From: a virus
Direction: 5' to 3' (one strand)
Virus record (IMG/VR): IMGVR_UViG_3300006052_000009
Location: 1-64,000 of that record
Length of the DNA: 64,000 nt
Below, piece by piece: positions 1 to 7,882 of this stretch. The notes under the pieces were generated by a model. That model had not been told where the DNA came from. It worked only from the letters and a program-made list of their open reading frames with translations, and did not search any database. Positions within the stretch are counted from its first letter, which is position 1. Every line of letters begins with the position of its first letter. The position numbers were made by a program, and so were the translations under genes.

Positions 1-13
1 CCAAATTTGATTG

Positions 14-673
14 CTATTTCTTTGTTGTCCATAAATAATCGGTTACAAGTTGTCGCGCCTCTGAAAGTAATATTGCCGCCTTAGTCAGTCCCTCACTTGA
101 TCCAACTTTTTCAAGTTCGTATTGCGCATTCAAGATGGCTTTTTCGCATGGACTAAATAAGTCTACTCTCACTGATCTCATCTCTTTGGTTATGCTCTGT
201 TCGTTAGAGGATTCAATCTTGAATATTTCAATAGCGTCTTTTGCGGTATAATATCCATGAAGATAAATCGCTCCTTTTGTGCCAGAAGCTTTTTCATCCT
301 CTGTTTCAAGTTCTTCTTTCTTCTCTTTCATAGTTTGTTTTGGTTCACGATTATAGGTTCTGTTTGCATCTGGAATAATGCCCGTTGCATTAGGTATCGG
401 TTTTGGTTCAACTAAATGAGCAACCTTCTTGCCAAATGGCCCTGTAAGTTGGCCTTGTTCATAAACTTCTTCCCTCACCTCCAATTCCACATCAAGCTCA
501 TAGAGCTTTAGGGGTGTGGGGTTCCAACGTTCAGTTAATGGTATCTCAAAAATATCAGCTATTAGTGATTTAACTTTCTCCCAATCTTCTCTGGCTATGG
601 GGGTAGCGGCTTGGTTATAATCTCCATTATCAGCCCACCACCATGATCCGTCTTCTTTACAAAATATAGTCAT
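14..673 (-). CDS. hypothetical protein (219 aa)
   Basis: I do not recognise this family. The N-terminus is rich in Trp and acidic residues (GSWWWADNGDYN near residues 9-20). A charged, low-complexity Lys/Glu stretch lies near residues 113-130, and the C-terminal 80 residues look helical. It is the last complete gene of the leftward operon led by RecT and overlaps the upstream 66-aa gene by 4 nt. Its first codons lie inside a 26-bp sequence repeated just upstream of the next gene. Position suggests an early accessory protein, which is inference only. Confidence 0.7.
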   Translation of the reverse strand: MTIFCKEDGSWWWADNGDYNQAATPIAREDWEKVKSLIADIFEIPLTERWNPTPLKLYELDVELEVREEVYEQGQLTGPFGKKVAHLVEPKPIPNATGIIPDANRTYNREPKQTMKEKKEELETEDEKASGTKGAIYLHGYYTAKDAIEIFKIESSNEQSITKEMRSVRVDLFSPCEKAILNAQYELEKVGSSEGLTKAAILLSEARQLVTDYLWTTKK

Positions 674-892
674 TTGAATATATTTAATTGTCTATAATTA
701 CTAATCCTTAACTCATTAAACCAATTACGAGTTACAAGCACTGTATAATGACCTTCATTCTCAATTTGTTCTTTAGTGCACCTTTGAGCCATTCCTGTTT
801 TGCCAACTATACATTTAGTTGCACAATTACAAGTACATCTATTTTCCTTATCAATTAGTATGTGTGCCATGATCCGTCTTTTTTACAAAATA
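641..892. repeat. 26-bp direct repeat pair flanking a 66-aa gene
   Basis: Positions 641-666 and 867-892 match at 25 of 26 bases, both beginning CCATGATCCGTCTT. The left copy encodes the start of the 219-aa protein (FCKEDGSW). In the right copy the same reading gives FCKKDGSW but is not a gene start. The right copy therefore looks like a remnant of a duplicated gene start left upstream of the 66-aa gene. Confidence 0.75.
670..870 (-). CDS. hypothetical Cys-rich small protein (66 aa)
   Basis: Small protein with a cysteine cluster, CTCNCATKC at residues 13-21, and another Cys at residue 31. This could bind a metal, but no known zinc-finger spacing is clear. It sits between the two copies of a 26-bp direct repeat and overlaps the next gene by 4 nt. 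Probably translationally coupled in the RecT operon. Function unknown. Confidence 0.6.
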   Translation of the reverse strand: MAHILIDKENRCTCNCATKCIVGKTGMAQRCTKEQIENEGHYTVLVTRNWFNELRISNYRQLNIFK

Positions 893-898
893 GTATTT

Positions 899-1165
899 TC
901 ATTTGTGCAATGTTTTTAATTTTAAAGCACTGTCAAAACCAAAGACTTGTTTAGTTGCTTGGAATGAATCTTCTTTTTTATCTGATTTAATCATAAGCGA
1001 TACACTTTCACCAAAACAATCAATTCTATGTTGATGAGGATTGATATAACAAAATCCTGCACTAACTGGATTAAGGTATTTGAATGTTGAATGTTCCATT
1101 ACGCAAGGGAAAATTATTACTTCATCGTATTCTTTCAACCTTACATATTTTTGTTTTTCGCTCAT
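899..1165 (-). CDS. hypothetical protein (88 aa)
   Basis: Unrecognised 88-aa protein with His and Cys residues (FCYINPHQHRIDCFG in the middle) and a Lys-rich C-terminus. The start overlaps the stop of the upstream gene as ATGA (1162-1165), which fixes the start codon and points to coupled translation within the leftward operon. Confidence 0.65.
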   Translation of the reverse strand: MSEKQKYVRLKEYDEVIIFPCVMEHSTFKYLNPVSAGFCYINPHQHRIDCFGESVSLMIKSDKKEDSFQATKQVFGFDSALKLKTLHK

Positions 1166-1380
1166 ATCCCGTACTTTGATTTTAGATAATGCTCAATATT
1201 TTTCACGTTTTCGCGTGCTCCATATTCATATCCATCATTCCACGCCTCTTTTATTTCCTCAAGGAAGAACCCTACCAACTTTTTGGTATATACTTCTGAA
1301 TTGTGATGGGTTAATGGAGAATCTTTTTTGTTCGCATCCTCCATTAATATTTTGTAAATCTTTCTTTCTAGTTCTTTCAT
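1162..1380 (-). CDS. hypothetical protein (72 aa)
   Basis: The reading frame stays open further upstream, but that part lies antiphase inside the 400-aa gene. I start it at the ATG at 1380, giving a protein beginning MKELERKIYKIL. The protein is charged and probably helical, with an acidic/aromatic centre (FFLEEIKEAWNDGYEYG). No family recognised. Part of the leftward RecT operon, coupled by ATGA to the gene downstream. Confidence 0.6.
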   Translation of the reverse strand: MKELERKIYKILMEDANKKDSPLTHHNSEVYTKKLVGFFLEEIKEAWNDGYEYGARENVKNIEHYLKSKYGI

Positions 1381-1400
1381 AGGAGTGTCATTTGGGTTGA

Positions 1401-2603
1401 CTAAACTTCCTCCTCTTTTTTCCTCCGCACAATGGTCTTCGCTGTCTCCTTCAAGGCAATGCCATTGACTTCCTTGCCTGTCTCCGCGAACTTGGCAAGC
1501 CACCAGCCGATGGCATCAATGTAGTCTCCGTTCTTTTTGCGTATGGTTGTAATCTTGCCCGAGGTGGCAACCTTACCGATGACATCTAGCAATGGCACCA
1601 GCCAGGAACGATCACTGACAAACTCGGCCACGATCTTCACAGGCCCAGCATTAAGGTCTTGAGTCGTGGCCTGCTCCACGAAGGTGGCCTCCATGATGTT
1701 CATGTCCTTCTGGTTCTCGATAGCGGTGGTTGCCGTGGCGAGTTCTGACTCAACCTCCTTGCGCCTGAGTTCATCTTGCTTGTCAATAAGAGTCTTACGT
1801 GCGGCCTCCTTCTCTGCGTTATCTTTAGCATCAAGCAATGCTTGTTTTATGGCAGGCATCTTGGCGCGATACTCGTTCTTGATTTCAGTGGCTGTGCTGA
1901 TGTAGGCCGTGTTGAACAACCGATAAGATAACTCCTTCTCTTGCTTGAGCGACTCGATGTACTCTTTGGTGAGTTCATCGTTGAGGATATGACGCTTATT
2001 GAAGTCGGTATGGAAGCATGCATTGTACTTCTCCTCGTTAAGAACTGGATTGGTGTTCTTGTTGATCTCGGCTAATTTGTGGTCATAGTTCTCCATCGTG
2101 ACGGACTTCTCCCATTGCGCCATGGTGTTGAGCATGGTCTTCTTTATCCCTGCGAACATCTCAGCAAGTTGCTTGCCCACAGCGGACTTAATCTCTGCCT
2201 TATACACCGCCACCTGACGCTGCATCTCTGCGGCCAGTTCTGCCTTCTTCTTCTCATCGATCTTCTTCTGGTCATATGAAGTAACGACAGCCTTGGCCAG
2301 CGCATATTCGTTATCCTTGCCCTTGTCATCAAGTGGTCGCTCGAACGACATCAGGTAGTCCTTGATCTGATCGAGTGGCTGGGTGATCTCTACCCTCATC
2401 TCGTTCACCTTGGCGTAGATGTCTCTCACTTTGGTGAGTCTGGTGATGACGGCATCGCGAGTCTCATCGTCTGTGACCTCGGTGGCTTGAATCTCCTTGA
2501 GCACCTTAATGGCGATCTCATTGCCACGCTGAATCCTCGGGAGGTTGGCTTCAATCTTCTCTGCTATTGTCGTGATCGGTAGTACGGTTAGTTCGGTGCT
2601 CAT
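1401..2603 (-). CDS. coiled-coil protein, possible recombination accessory (400 aa)
   Basis: Long, helical, highly charged protein with coiled-coil character through most of residues 15-300 (Lys/Glu/Ala-rich, for example DEKKKAELAAEMQRQ). The C-terminal part has more hydrophobic content and ends in basic and acidic residues (RRKKEEEV). It sits three genes downstream of RecT, where phages often place DUF1351-like or nuclease partners of the annealing protein. No catalytic motif is visible, so the recombination link is inference from context. Start overlaps the stop of the upstream gene by 4 nt. Confidence 0.75.
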   Translation of the reverse strand: MSTELTVLPITTIAEKIEANLPRIQRGNEIAIKVLKEIQATEVTDDETRDAVITRLTKVRDIYAKVNEMRVEITQPLDQIKDYLMSFERPLDDKGKDNEYALAKAVVTSYDQKKIDEKKKAELAAEMQRQVAVYKAEIKSAVGKQLAEMFAGIKKTMLNTMAQWEKSVTMENYDHKLAEINKNTNPVLNEEKYNACFHTDFNKRHILNDELTKEYIESLKQEKELSYRLFNTAYISTATEIKNEYRAKMPAIKQALLDAKDNAEKEAARKTLIDKQDELRRKEVESELATATTAIENQKDMNIMEATFVEQATTQDLNAGPVKIVAEFVSDRSWLVPLLDVIGKVATSGKITTIRKKNGDYIDAIGWWLAKFAETGKEVNGIALKETAKTIVRRKKEEEV

Positions 2604-2824
2604 TTCGTTTTAAATTTATTTTTGAATACTTCCAATGGCCACATGTAACGCTTGCCCTCCATGTGCTCTAAGTCGCGGCCAACAACAAACGGCACAGATA
2701 AAAATTCCTGTAGTTCTTTATCAGCATTCCACGCATGGTCAATGATATCGAGAACCACAACCTTAAACCCGTGATCATCAATGTAAACGCCAGGTTCAAT
2801 ACCGTGCTCATTAATTCTTAGCAT
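2600..2824 (-). CDS. hypothetical protein, DUF1653-like hint (74 aa)
   Basis: Small protein of beta-strand character (GVYIDDHGFKVVVLDI) ending in RYMWPLEVFKNKF. The ending resembles the C-terminus of DUF1653-like small proteins, but the match is weak. It overlaps both neighbours: 4 nt with the coiled-coil gene and 14 nt with a 36-aa membrane microprotein. Confidence 0.55.
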   Translation of the reverse strand: MLRINEHGIEPGVYIDDHGFKVVVLDIIDHAWNADKELQEFLSVPFVVGRDLEHMEGKRYMWPLEVFKNKFKTK

Positions 2825-2921
2825 AAAATAGTTTGATCAGACACACATACGCGAGTTGAAACAGTACCGACATCACCACTGCATCGGCTACCAGAATGAT
2901 AGTATCGTAGTAGGAGTCCAT
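2811..2921 (-). CDS. membrane microprotein (36 aa)
   Basis: Starts MDSYYDTIILVADAVV and ends in LFYAKN. Residues 8-32 form one hydrophobic segment, so a single-pass membrane peptide is likely. Its ATG shares one base with the RecT stop (TAATG at 2919-2923), a strong coupling signal, and its 3' end runs 14 nt into the next gene. Similar membrane microproteins occur elsewhere in this window. Confidence 0.5.
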   Translation of the reverse strand: MDSYYDTIILVADAVVMSVLFQLAYVCLIKLFYAKN

Positions 2922-3808
2922 TACTTTAAAAAGTCTTCAAGTTCTTTGTCCTCCTGTGACTTGGCTTGTTTTTTTACCTTCGATGCTGCTGGTGCCTCCG
3001 TTATGTTAACCATCGTGTTCTGGGTTGTCGTTGGCTCCTCCACTTGAACCTCATGCGTAACCTCTGTTGTTACCTCTTCTTCGTCCACCTCCTCGGCCTC
3101 AAGTCCTTTCAACTCGCTAGACACCTCCACCTGTGGCGCAGAGTAGTACAACTTGTAGCCACGGTTGTAGGCAACCTTGCAGGCCATCTGTTGTGGCCAG
3201 GTATTCCATACATTATAATCACTTTGATCCTTGCTTTTGCTCTTGGCTTTTACAATCTCGTCATGGTACACCACAACATCTACGACCTTGTTGTCGCTAA
3301 AAATTATCCGGAAGTAGGACGCGACAATATTTTCCAAGGTGGCAGGTGGTTGTTTCTCGGAAGTAATATGTTCAAGTAAAATATTGTTTAGTTTGTCGTG
3401 CTTGTAAGTGTCACCCTTCAGGATCACCTGACCTTCGCCAACGAACTTAACAGAGGGCATCCTTCTGAGCAACTCACGCTTGCCGTGTGCCCCGATCTGC
3501 ACCTTGACGGTATCACCGTAGGGGATGGGATAAAGTTGACCCTCCTTAGAGAAGGATAATCCCGTTGTGCCAGCCTTAACCAAGGCACTGAAGTGACTGA
3601 AGCGGTCGGCCTTCTTTAATTTGTCATTGGCGTTGATTATCTCAAGATAATGAAACACCTCCGACATGAACCTGTTGTTGCCATCCTTGCGTCCCGTGAT
3701 GGCCTCATAATTACGGATAAAAGTATCGCGGACGAAGTTTAAGGACAGGGCATCTTTGACCGAACGAGCCTCCGCAAGTTCTTGGGTCATTTTTTTTAGC
3801 TGTGACAT
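2921..3808 (-). CDS. recT: RecT-family single-strand annealing protein
   Basis: Single-strand annealing recombinase of the RecT family, which binds ssDNA and pairs complementary strands during phage recombination and replication. The family core is visible at about residues 75-225: a Gly-rich stretch with LYPIPYGDTVKVQIG, then HGKRELLRRMPSVKFV, then WPQQMACKVAYNRGYKLYY. The last 70 residues are a Glu/Thr-rich tail ending in EDFLK, a plausible docking tail for SSB or a nuclease. It is the first gene of the leftward operon, with an early-type promoter 20-50 nt upstream. No nuclease partner is evident in the window. Confidence 0.88.
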   Translation of the reverse strand: MSQLKKMTQELAEARSVKDALSLNFVRDTFIRNYEAITGRKDGNNRFMSEVFHYLEIINANDKLKKADRFSHFSALVKAGTTGLSFSKEGQLYPIPYGDTVKVQIGAHGKRELLRRMPSVKFVGEGQVILKGDTYKHDKLNNILLEHITSEKQPPATLENIVASYFRIIFSDNKVVDVVVYHDEIVKAKSKSKDQSDYNVWNTWPQQMACKVAYNRGYKLYYSAPQVEVSSELKGLEAEEVDEEEVTTEVTHEVQVEEPTTTQNTMVNITEAPAASKVKKQAKSQEDKELEDFLK

Positions 3809-3830
3809 TGTCGTTTTGTTTATTTCGATG

Positions 3831-3860
3831 TAAACCTACTAAAAATATTTTTGTACACAA
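3831..3860 (-). promoter_or_regulatory. early-type promoter for the recT operon
   Basis: Read on the minus strand: TTG at 3860-3858, 19 nt, then TAGGTTTA at 3838-3831, which matches the Bacteroidetes -7 box TAnnTTTG at all but the last base. It lies 22 nt upstream of the recT start and partly overlaps the divergent rightward promoter. Confidence 0.5.
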
Positions 3861-3863
3861 TAC

Positions 3864-3893
3864 TTTGATACAATTTTTTTTTTACCATCTTTG
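3864..3893 (+). promoter_or_regulatory. early-type promoter for the 195-aa gene
   Basis: TTTG at 3864-3867, 18 nt, then CATCTTTG at 3886-3893 (one mismatch to TAnnTTTG). Transcription would start near 3899. That makes the ATG at 3898 unlikely and supports the ATG at 3928. Confidence 0.5.
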
Positions 3894-3927
3894 TCCCATG
3901 AATAATCAACCTAAAAATAACCCAATT

Positions 3928-4515
3928 ATGAGACACAAATCAATCCCCAATGGACTTACGCATGAAACCCTCGGACAATGGATCATGCAAAACAGGATCG
4001 AAACAAGAGTTCACTCCGAGAGGATCGAACTCGATGACGAGCAAATACGCGAACTCGAGCACAAATCATCCATGGCATCAAGAGCCATCGACAAGCTCAC
4101 ATCTCAATTAAAGGACATCACTGAATACTTTAAGAAAGGCACCCAAGAGGCGATGCCATTCACAATCTACCCCACCAAAGGCATCGATGTATTGAAGGCC
4201 AACCGCGAGTTTGCCGACAAGTGTCTCGAACTTGGTTACACTGAAGAAAAAATAGAATTGTATGGCCTTCCTTATCCAGAGAAAGAGCAAATTATTTATG
4301 TCGACATCACTGGCGCGGAATACGAGGAGTACACCGAGCACATGAATGACGAGCAGAAGAAAATATTCAACACCTTATTCAAGGAAGAAGAAACGCTGGA
4401 GGAACAAATCCACCGCGAGCAGAAACAAAAAACTAAGAACCTAGAGGTCAACTTTGACGAACGCCAAAAGAAAAACATTCACCCTACGAAGGGGACTGAA
4501 TTGGGACCACTGTAA
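3928..4515 (+). CDS. hypothetical helical protein (195 aa)
   Basis: Unrecognised charged protein. Residues 30-75 look coiled-coil (IELDDEQIRELEHKSS) and the C-terminus is another Glu/Lys-rich helix. An in-frame ATG exists at 3898, but it coincides with the predicted transcription start. The segment from there to 3928 resembles the A-rich leaders of this phage, so I start at 3928. The 3' end overlaps the convergent minus-strand gene by 32 nt. Confidence 0.7.
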   Translation: MRHKSIPNGLTHETLGQWIMQNRIETRVHSERIELDDEQIRELEHKSSMASRAIDKLTSQLKDITEYFKKGTQEAMPFTIYPTKGIDVLKANREFADKCLELGYTEEKIELYGLPYPEKEQIIYVDITGAEYEEYTEHMNDEQKKIFNTLFKEEETLEEQIHREQKQKTKNLEVNFDERQKKNIHPTKGTELGPL

Positions 4516-4705
4516 TCTCGAATCCCAACTCTTCGAATAAAGGTTTGATGTCCTTATGAATAGCGTTAACGATTTTAGTTTTGTCGTTTTGATCCAACTC
4601 CATCTTGGTAGTACCATTTTTGCGAAAGTAAATTTTAAAGTAATTTACCTTTGCGGCCTTGGACAACTTGGACAGGTTGATCAGTGTTAGTTTATTGAAT
4701 TGCAT
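4484..4705 (-). CDS. hypothetical small basic protein (73 aa)
   Basis: Starts MQFNKLTLINLSKLSKAAKV and continues KIYFRKNGTTK, then a charged helix and a beta-like end (FEITVVPIQSPS). Start at 4705 chosen because an early-type promoter lies directly upstream. A lone gene on the minus strand between two plus-strand genes, overlapping the 3' end of the 195-aa gene by 32 nt. Possibly an early regulator, which is speculation. Confidence 0.6.
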   Translation of the reverse strand: MQFNKLTLINLSKLSKAAKVNYFKIYFRKNGTTKMELDQNDKTKIVNAIHKDIKPLFEELGFEITVVPIQSPS

Positions 4706-4729
4706 GACACAAATGTACAATAATATTTG
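4700..4729 (+). promoter_or_regulatory. early-type promoter for 4745 gene
   Basis: TTG at 4700-4702, 19 nt, then AATATTTG at 4722-4729 (one mismatch to TAnnTTTG), 15 nt before the ATG at 4745. It interleaves with the opposite-strand promoter at 4739-4710, so the two genes are divergently transcribed from about 40 bp. Confidence 0.5.
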
Positions 4730-4739
4730 CATTAGCAAA
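4710..4739 (-). promoter_or_regulatory. early-type promoter for 4705 gene
   Basis: On the minus strand: TTTG at 4739-4736, 18 nt, then a perfect TACATTTG at 4717-4710. The ATG at 4705 is only 5 nt downstream of the box, so the transcript would be leaderless or nearly so. Confidence 0.6.
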
Positions 4740-4744
4740 AAGCC

Positions 4745-5140
4745 ATGAAAATTGAACAATTGCGTATCGGTAACTGGGTGTGGGATGACTACTCTGGAGA
4801 AATGATCGTCAAAGAGATCGAAAAGGGTAACAATGAGCATGACTTTGTCGGCCTTTGTAAAGGATGGTCAAATGTGATTGGAAAATATAATGTCGCAATG
4901 ATACAGCCAATATTCATCACTGAAGAGTGGCTGAAGAAATTGGGGTTCACCGATGTTAGAAAGTACAATCCAAATGCAGGGTACGAAATCAAAATTCCTG
5001 GTGGATGCCTTCGATCATATTGGAACGGTAGAATACTCATCTGCTCACACGATGATACAATAGGATTTTATTGCGAGTATGTCCACCAGTTACAGAACCT
5101 ATATTTTGCTCTCACGCAAGAAGAACTTAAAATAAAATAA
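4745..5140 (+). CDS. Bacteroidetes phage/prophage conserved protein (131 aa)
   Basis: Matches a family common in Bacteroidetes phages and prophages: an N-terminal MKIEQLRIGNWV beta-strand, a central ITEEWLKKLGF, and a C-terminal YVHQLQNLYFALTQEEL signature. No enzymatic motif is present and the function is unknown. Usually an early or replication-region gene. First gene of a rightward run with the YopX-like gene 2 nt downstream. Confidence 0.8.
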   Translation: MKIEQLRIGNWVWDDYSGEMIVKEIEKGNNEHDFVGLCKGWSNVIGKYNVAMIQPIFITEEWLKKLGFTDVRKYNPNAGYEIKIPGGCLRSYWNGRILICSHDDTIGFYCEYVHQLQNLYFALTQEELKIK

Positions 5141-5142
5141 TT

Positions 5143-5517
5143 ATGCAACCACTACAACTCAAGGCTTTTCTTAAGCCCGAAAATAAAATCATTAACATAC
5201 CTGGCTACGAGGTGGTCAGCGATGGCATCAGAATCTTTGACGGACACTACTTTAGAACGATTCTAAATAACGACATCAAGGTTTTAAGATGTGTCGGTGT
5301 CCCTGATGTGATGGGAAGAGATATTTTCGAGGATGACTTAATTGACGTTCGTATGCCGTTCCCAAAAGCAAATTTTATTGCCAGAGTTAAATTTACAAAT
5401 GGTAAGTTTGTCGCTGAGGGTGAAAAGCATGTATACGATGAGTGGAAGTCTCAAGAAATTTACGTTACTGGAAATTTTAACCTCGAACCTCTTGCCTTCG
5501 AGAAACAAAATAGTTAA
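5143..5517 (+). CDS. YopX-like domain protein (124 aa)
   Basis: The centre carries GRDIFEDDLIDVRMPF, which resembles the 'G-K-IYEGDIV' core of the YopX fold found in small phage proteins. Residues 80-115 are beta-rich. The function of YopX proteins is not established. It follows the 131-aa gene by 2 nt, indicating one transcript. A perfect 7-3-7 palindrome lies inside this coding sequence (5251-5267). Confidence 0.6.
   Translation: MQPLQLKAFLKPENKIINIPGYEVVSDGIRIFDGHYFRTILNNDIKVLRCVGVPDVMGRDIFEDDLIDVRMPFPKANFIARVKFTNGKFVAEGEKHVYDEWKSQEIYVTGNFNLEPLAFEKQNS
5251..5267. repeat. perfect palindrome TTTAGAA-CGA-TTCTAAA
   Basis: A 7-bp inverted repeat with a 3-bp spacer inside the YopX-like gene. 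Close relatives occur at 13037-13053 and 13933-13947 next to the candidate control region. This suggests a shared operator, though here it lies within coding sequence. Confidence 0.5.
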
Positions 5518-5616
5518 GTTCATCTCCCCAAGTCTTAATTTTTTTTGTCTTTTTTTCAGGCATGGTTTTTTCAGTAAATAGTAAAACGTAGAAAAAAATA
5601 CACAAACCGACAATTT

Positions 5617-5940
5617 ATGGATTCACCGCTGAAGGAATTTCTCCTAGTCTCTGCCGACTTCTTAAAGTTAATGGCCGCCAAGCCCAACGGATACGAAAAA
5701 GACACCCTCGAAAGTTTCTACGACCGTTCCCGTGCCATCGTCCAGAACGCTGAACTCGTCATGCATGCGGCCAAGCTCGAAAAAATTAACGAGCATGCCA
5801 AGGCCAAGATCATGGAGGCAGAACTCAAAAAGATATACAACTATCTTTACATGAAGTTTCCTACACACGCGATGGAACTAATCAAAGAGTCATCACTACC
5901 CACAAGAAAAGAACTTGACGCTCCACTGATTCTGAAATGA
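5617..5940 (+). CDS. hypothetical helical protein (107 aa)
   Basis: All-helical small protein with alternating charged and hydrophobic residues (AKLEKINEHAKAKIMEAEL). No family recognised. The 99 nt before it hold no gene; they are T-rich and end in an ACAAACCGACAATTT leader before the ATG. The stop overlaps the start of the VapE-like gene (ATGA, 5937-5940), so it may act with that ATPase. Confidence 0.7.
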   Translation: MDSPLKEFLLVSADFLKLMAAKPNGYEKDTLESFYDRSRAIVQNAELVMHAAKLEKINEHAKAKIMEAELKKIYNYLYMKFPTHAMELIKESSLPTRKELDAPLILK

Positions 5941-7385
5941 GTGTTCAACCTAACAAGCCCGTAATTATTGCAGGGGAGATCGCCTCTGTCTTTGCCGAGA
6001 TACGACTGCTCAACAGAGAAGGTGTAGAGTGGACCAAGGGCGAGGCCGAAACGCTTGCCCTCAAGCACTCCATGGACGCAGAGAAGATTTTTGGGTGGGG
6101 AATCAAGATTTATGAAAAATTTCTAGACGAGAAGGGTGCCTTCACGGGCACCTACATCAAACGCCTCGAGGCGCACCTCAACGATACGTTCCTCTTCAGG
6201 CGCAATCCGCTGTCGCGCTCCGTCAGCTACAAATTGGTGAGCGAACCCAAGGGCGAGTGGATGAACTGCAACTACAACGACATCTGGCGATTCATCCAGC
6301 ACAACAAGCGTGACATGGGCATCCGCGAGAAGGTGGGAATCTCCGATGTGCAGACCATCCTCGAGTCGGACTTCGTCAAGGAGTACAACCCCATCAAGGA
6401 TTACTTCGACAACATCGAGCCGTGGGATGGAGAAGAATACATCGATGCCTTCGCCAACCACATCCAGTGCGAAGACCAGGAGTTCTGGCTCACTCAGTTC
6501 CGTAAGTGTCTCGTAAGAATGATCGCATGCTCCTATTCACACATAGAGAACAGGATAGTGATGACACTATACACAAAGAACCAGGCCATAGGAAAGAATC
6601 GCTTCATCAAGTTCCTAGTCCCCGACAAACTAAAAGAATACTTCAAAGAGGACCCCATCACCGACCACAAAGACTCCGAGATCGCCCTGACTCAAAACTT
6701 CCTATGGCACATGGATGAACTCGAGTCACTCAACCGCAAAGACCTCACCGCCCTCAAGTCGTTTATATCCCGATCCACCTCCAAGCAACGCCTCGCCTAC
6801 GCTAGGCAGGAACTTCCTCGACCACGCATCGTAAACTTCTGGGCATCGACTAACAAAGATGAATTCCTACAAGACGTTCAGAACACTCGCTGGTTATGCT
6901 TCCGGATAAAGTCGATCAACTGGGATTACGACAACGAGTTCACTGGCGTTAAGAAAGTAAACATCGACAAGGTATGGTCACAGGCATGGCACCTGTATCA
7001 GTCAGGCTTCAACTTCCGTCTTGATGAGAACGAGCGCACAGCTCAGGAGAAAGTCAACAAGTCATTCGAGACAATCTCCATCGAGAAGCAACTCATCGCC
7101 AAGCACCTTCACTCCTGTCTGCCTAACGCGATGAACGGTGAGTTCATGTTGCCCGTTGACATCCTCGAGTATATCACCAAGTCATCGGGTAGAATGAATC
7201 TGTCACAGTACGCTATTACACCTGCTCTCATCCAGTTGGGATTCGAACAAATGGAGCAGAAAATAAATGGCAAGATGCTAAAGGGATTCTGGTGCCTGAA
7301 GGTTCACCAAGAAGGACAGACAAACTTTACGGATACAGACAAGGAAGATAAAATCGATCACAGTCAAATAACAGTACCGTTCTGA
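5937..7385 (+). CDS. VapE/VirE-like P-loop ATPase (replication-associated)
   Basis: Resembles the virulence-associated E family of primase-helicase-like ATPases found in phages and islands. The ATPase half spans about residues 190-350: a P-loop region LYTKNQAIGKNRFIKF, a Walker B FLWHMDELE, and an arginine-containing QNTRWLCFRI. The Walker A has GKN in place of the usual GK[ST], which is odd and may reduce ATP hydrolysis. A DNA-binding type C-terminus follows. It is the only candidate replication enzyme in the window. Translation is coupled to the 107-aa gene upstream (ATGA) and a 26-aa peptide downstream (TGATG). Confidence 0.75.
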   Translation: MSVQPNKPVIIAGEIASVFAEIRLLNREGVEWTKGEAETLALKHSMDAEKIFGWGIKIYEKFLDEKGAFTGTYIKRLEAHLNDTFLFRRNPLSRSVSYKLVSEPKGEWMNCNYNDIWRFIQHNKRDMGIREKVGISDVQTILESDFVKEYNPIKDYFDNIEPWDGEEYIDAFANHIQCEDQEFWLTQFRKCLVRMIACSYSHIENRIVMTLYTKNQAIGKNRFIKFLVPDKLKEYFKEDPITDHKDSEIALTQNFLWHMDELESLNRKDLTALKSFISRSTSKQRLAYARQELPRPRIVNFWASTNKDEFLQDVQNTRWLCFRIKSINWDYDNEFTGVKKVNIDKVWSQAWHLYQSGFNFRLDENERTAQEKVNKSFETISIEKQLIAKHLHSCLPNAMNGEFMLPVDILEYITKSSGRMNLSQYAITPALIQLGFEQMEQKINGKMLKGFWCLKVHQEGQTNFTDTDKEDKIDHSQITVPF

Positions 7386-7465
7386 TGAAAACCGTCCATC
7401 ACTATAAAAACTACACGCTCACAATCACCAAGATCGGTGGCCGTATAATTTATGAGATAAGTTAG
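7385..7465 (+). CDS. microprotein (26 aa)
   Basis: Begins MKTVHHYKNYTLTITKIGG and ends at a TAG at 7463-7465. The start overlaps the VapE stop as TGATG, a good coupling signal for such a short frame. The sequence would form a beta hairpin. It converges with the minus-strand gene, overlapping it by 4 nt. Confidence 0.4.
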   Translation: MKTVHHYKNYTLTITKIGGRIIYEIS

Positions 7466-7623
7466 CGAGGCGTGATGTTGTTTACCGAGGGCTTAGGCTT
7501 CCTCCTCTTCTTCGGATCCTTACGTGGCATAACAGGAACACGCCTTGTGGACGGATCCAGTTGCATCATGCCCCCAGCGTCAAGCGGAGGGTAGTGCTCA
7601 GAGTTCGTTTCCCCACATGTCAT
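7462..7623 (-). CDS. small basic Pro-rich protein (53 aa)
   Basis: Begins MTCGETNSEHYPPLDAGG and ends in a Lys/Arg/Pro-rich tail (RKDPKKRRKPKPS). Start chosen at 7623 because more upstream codons lie antiphase within the neighbouring gene. The 5' end overlaps the 94-aa gene by 26 nt. Last of four consecutive small, disordered, basic proteins. Function unknown; a virion-packaged or DNA-associated role is conceivable. Confidence 0.55.
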   Translation of the reverse strand: MTCGETNSEHYPPLDAGGMMQLDPSTRRVPVMPRKDPKKRRKPKPSVNNITPR

Positions 7624-7882
7624 GGTGTGTAGGCTTATTGACCTTGGCAGTCGTTGGCTTTTTCTTAATTTCTGGTGGAGGCGTTCCTTGGAAGAACTCA
7701 CCGTTCTTCATGAAGTGAGCACCGGTTGAATTGGAACCAGTCTTCTTAACGTGCTCCAAAAACCCGTGATCAGTAGTGTGGCCTGGGTTGCCATCCTTAA
7801 TTTGGCCTGGTCCCTTGCCATCCAAAAATCCACTACCAAGACTTGGTGTGCCCTTTTCTGTCTTTGCTGGTTGTTTTCCCAT
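7598..7882 (-). CDS. small Gly/Lys/Pro-rich protein (94 aa)
   Basis: Low-complexity, likely disordered protein (PSLGSGFLDGKGPGQIKDG near residues 13-31). It starts with TAATG overlapping the stop of the upstream gene. One of four adjacent small basic proteins on the minus strand. No family recognised. Confidence 0.6.
   Translation of the reverse strand: MGKQPAKTEKGTPSLGSGFLDGKGPGQIKDGNPGHTTDHGFLEHVKKTGSNSTGAHFMKNGEFFQGTPPPEIKKKPTTAKVNKPTHHDMWGNEL

Noticed and set aside
1080-1382. Plus-strand 100-aa frame
   Set aside because: Antisense to two overlapping minus-strand genes with ATGA coupling; Phe/Leu/Ser-rich shadow.
6123-6461. Minus-strand frame opposite the VapE-like gene
   Set aside because: Val/Asp-rich shadow of a GC-richer coding region; no leader or start context.
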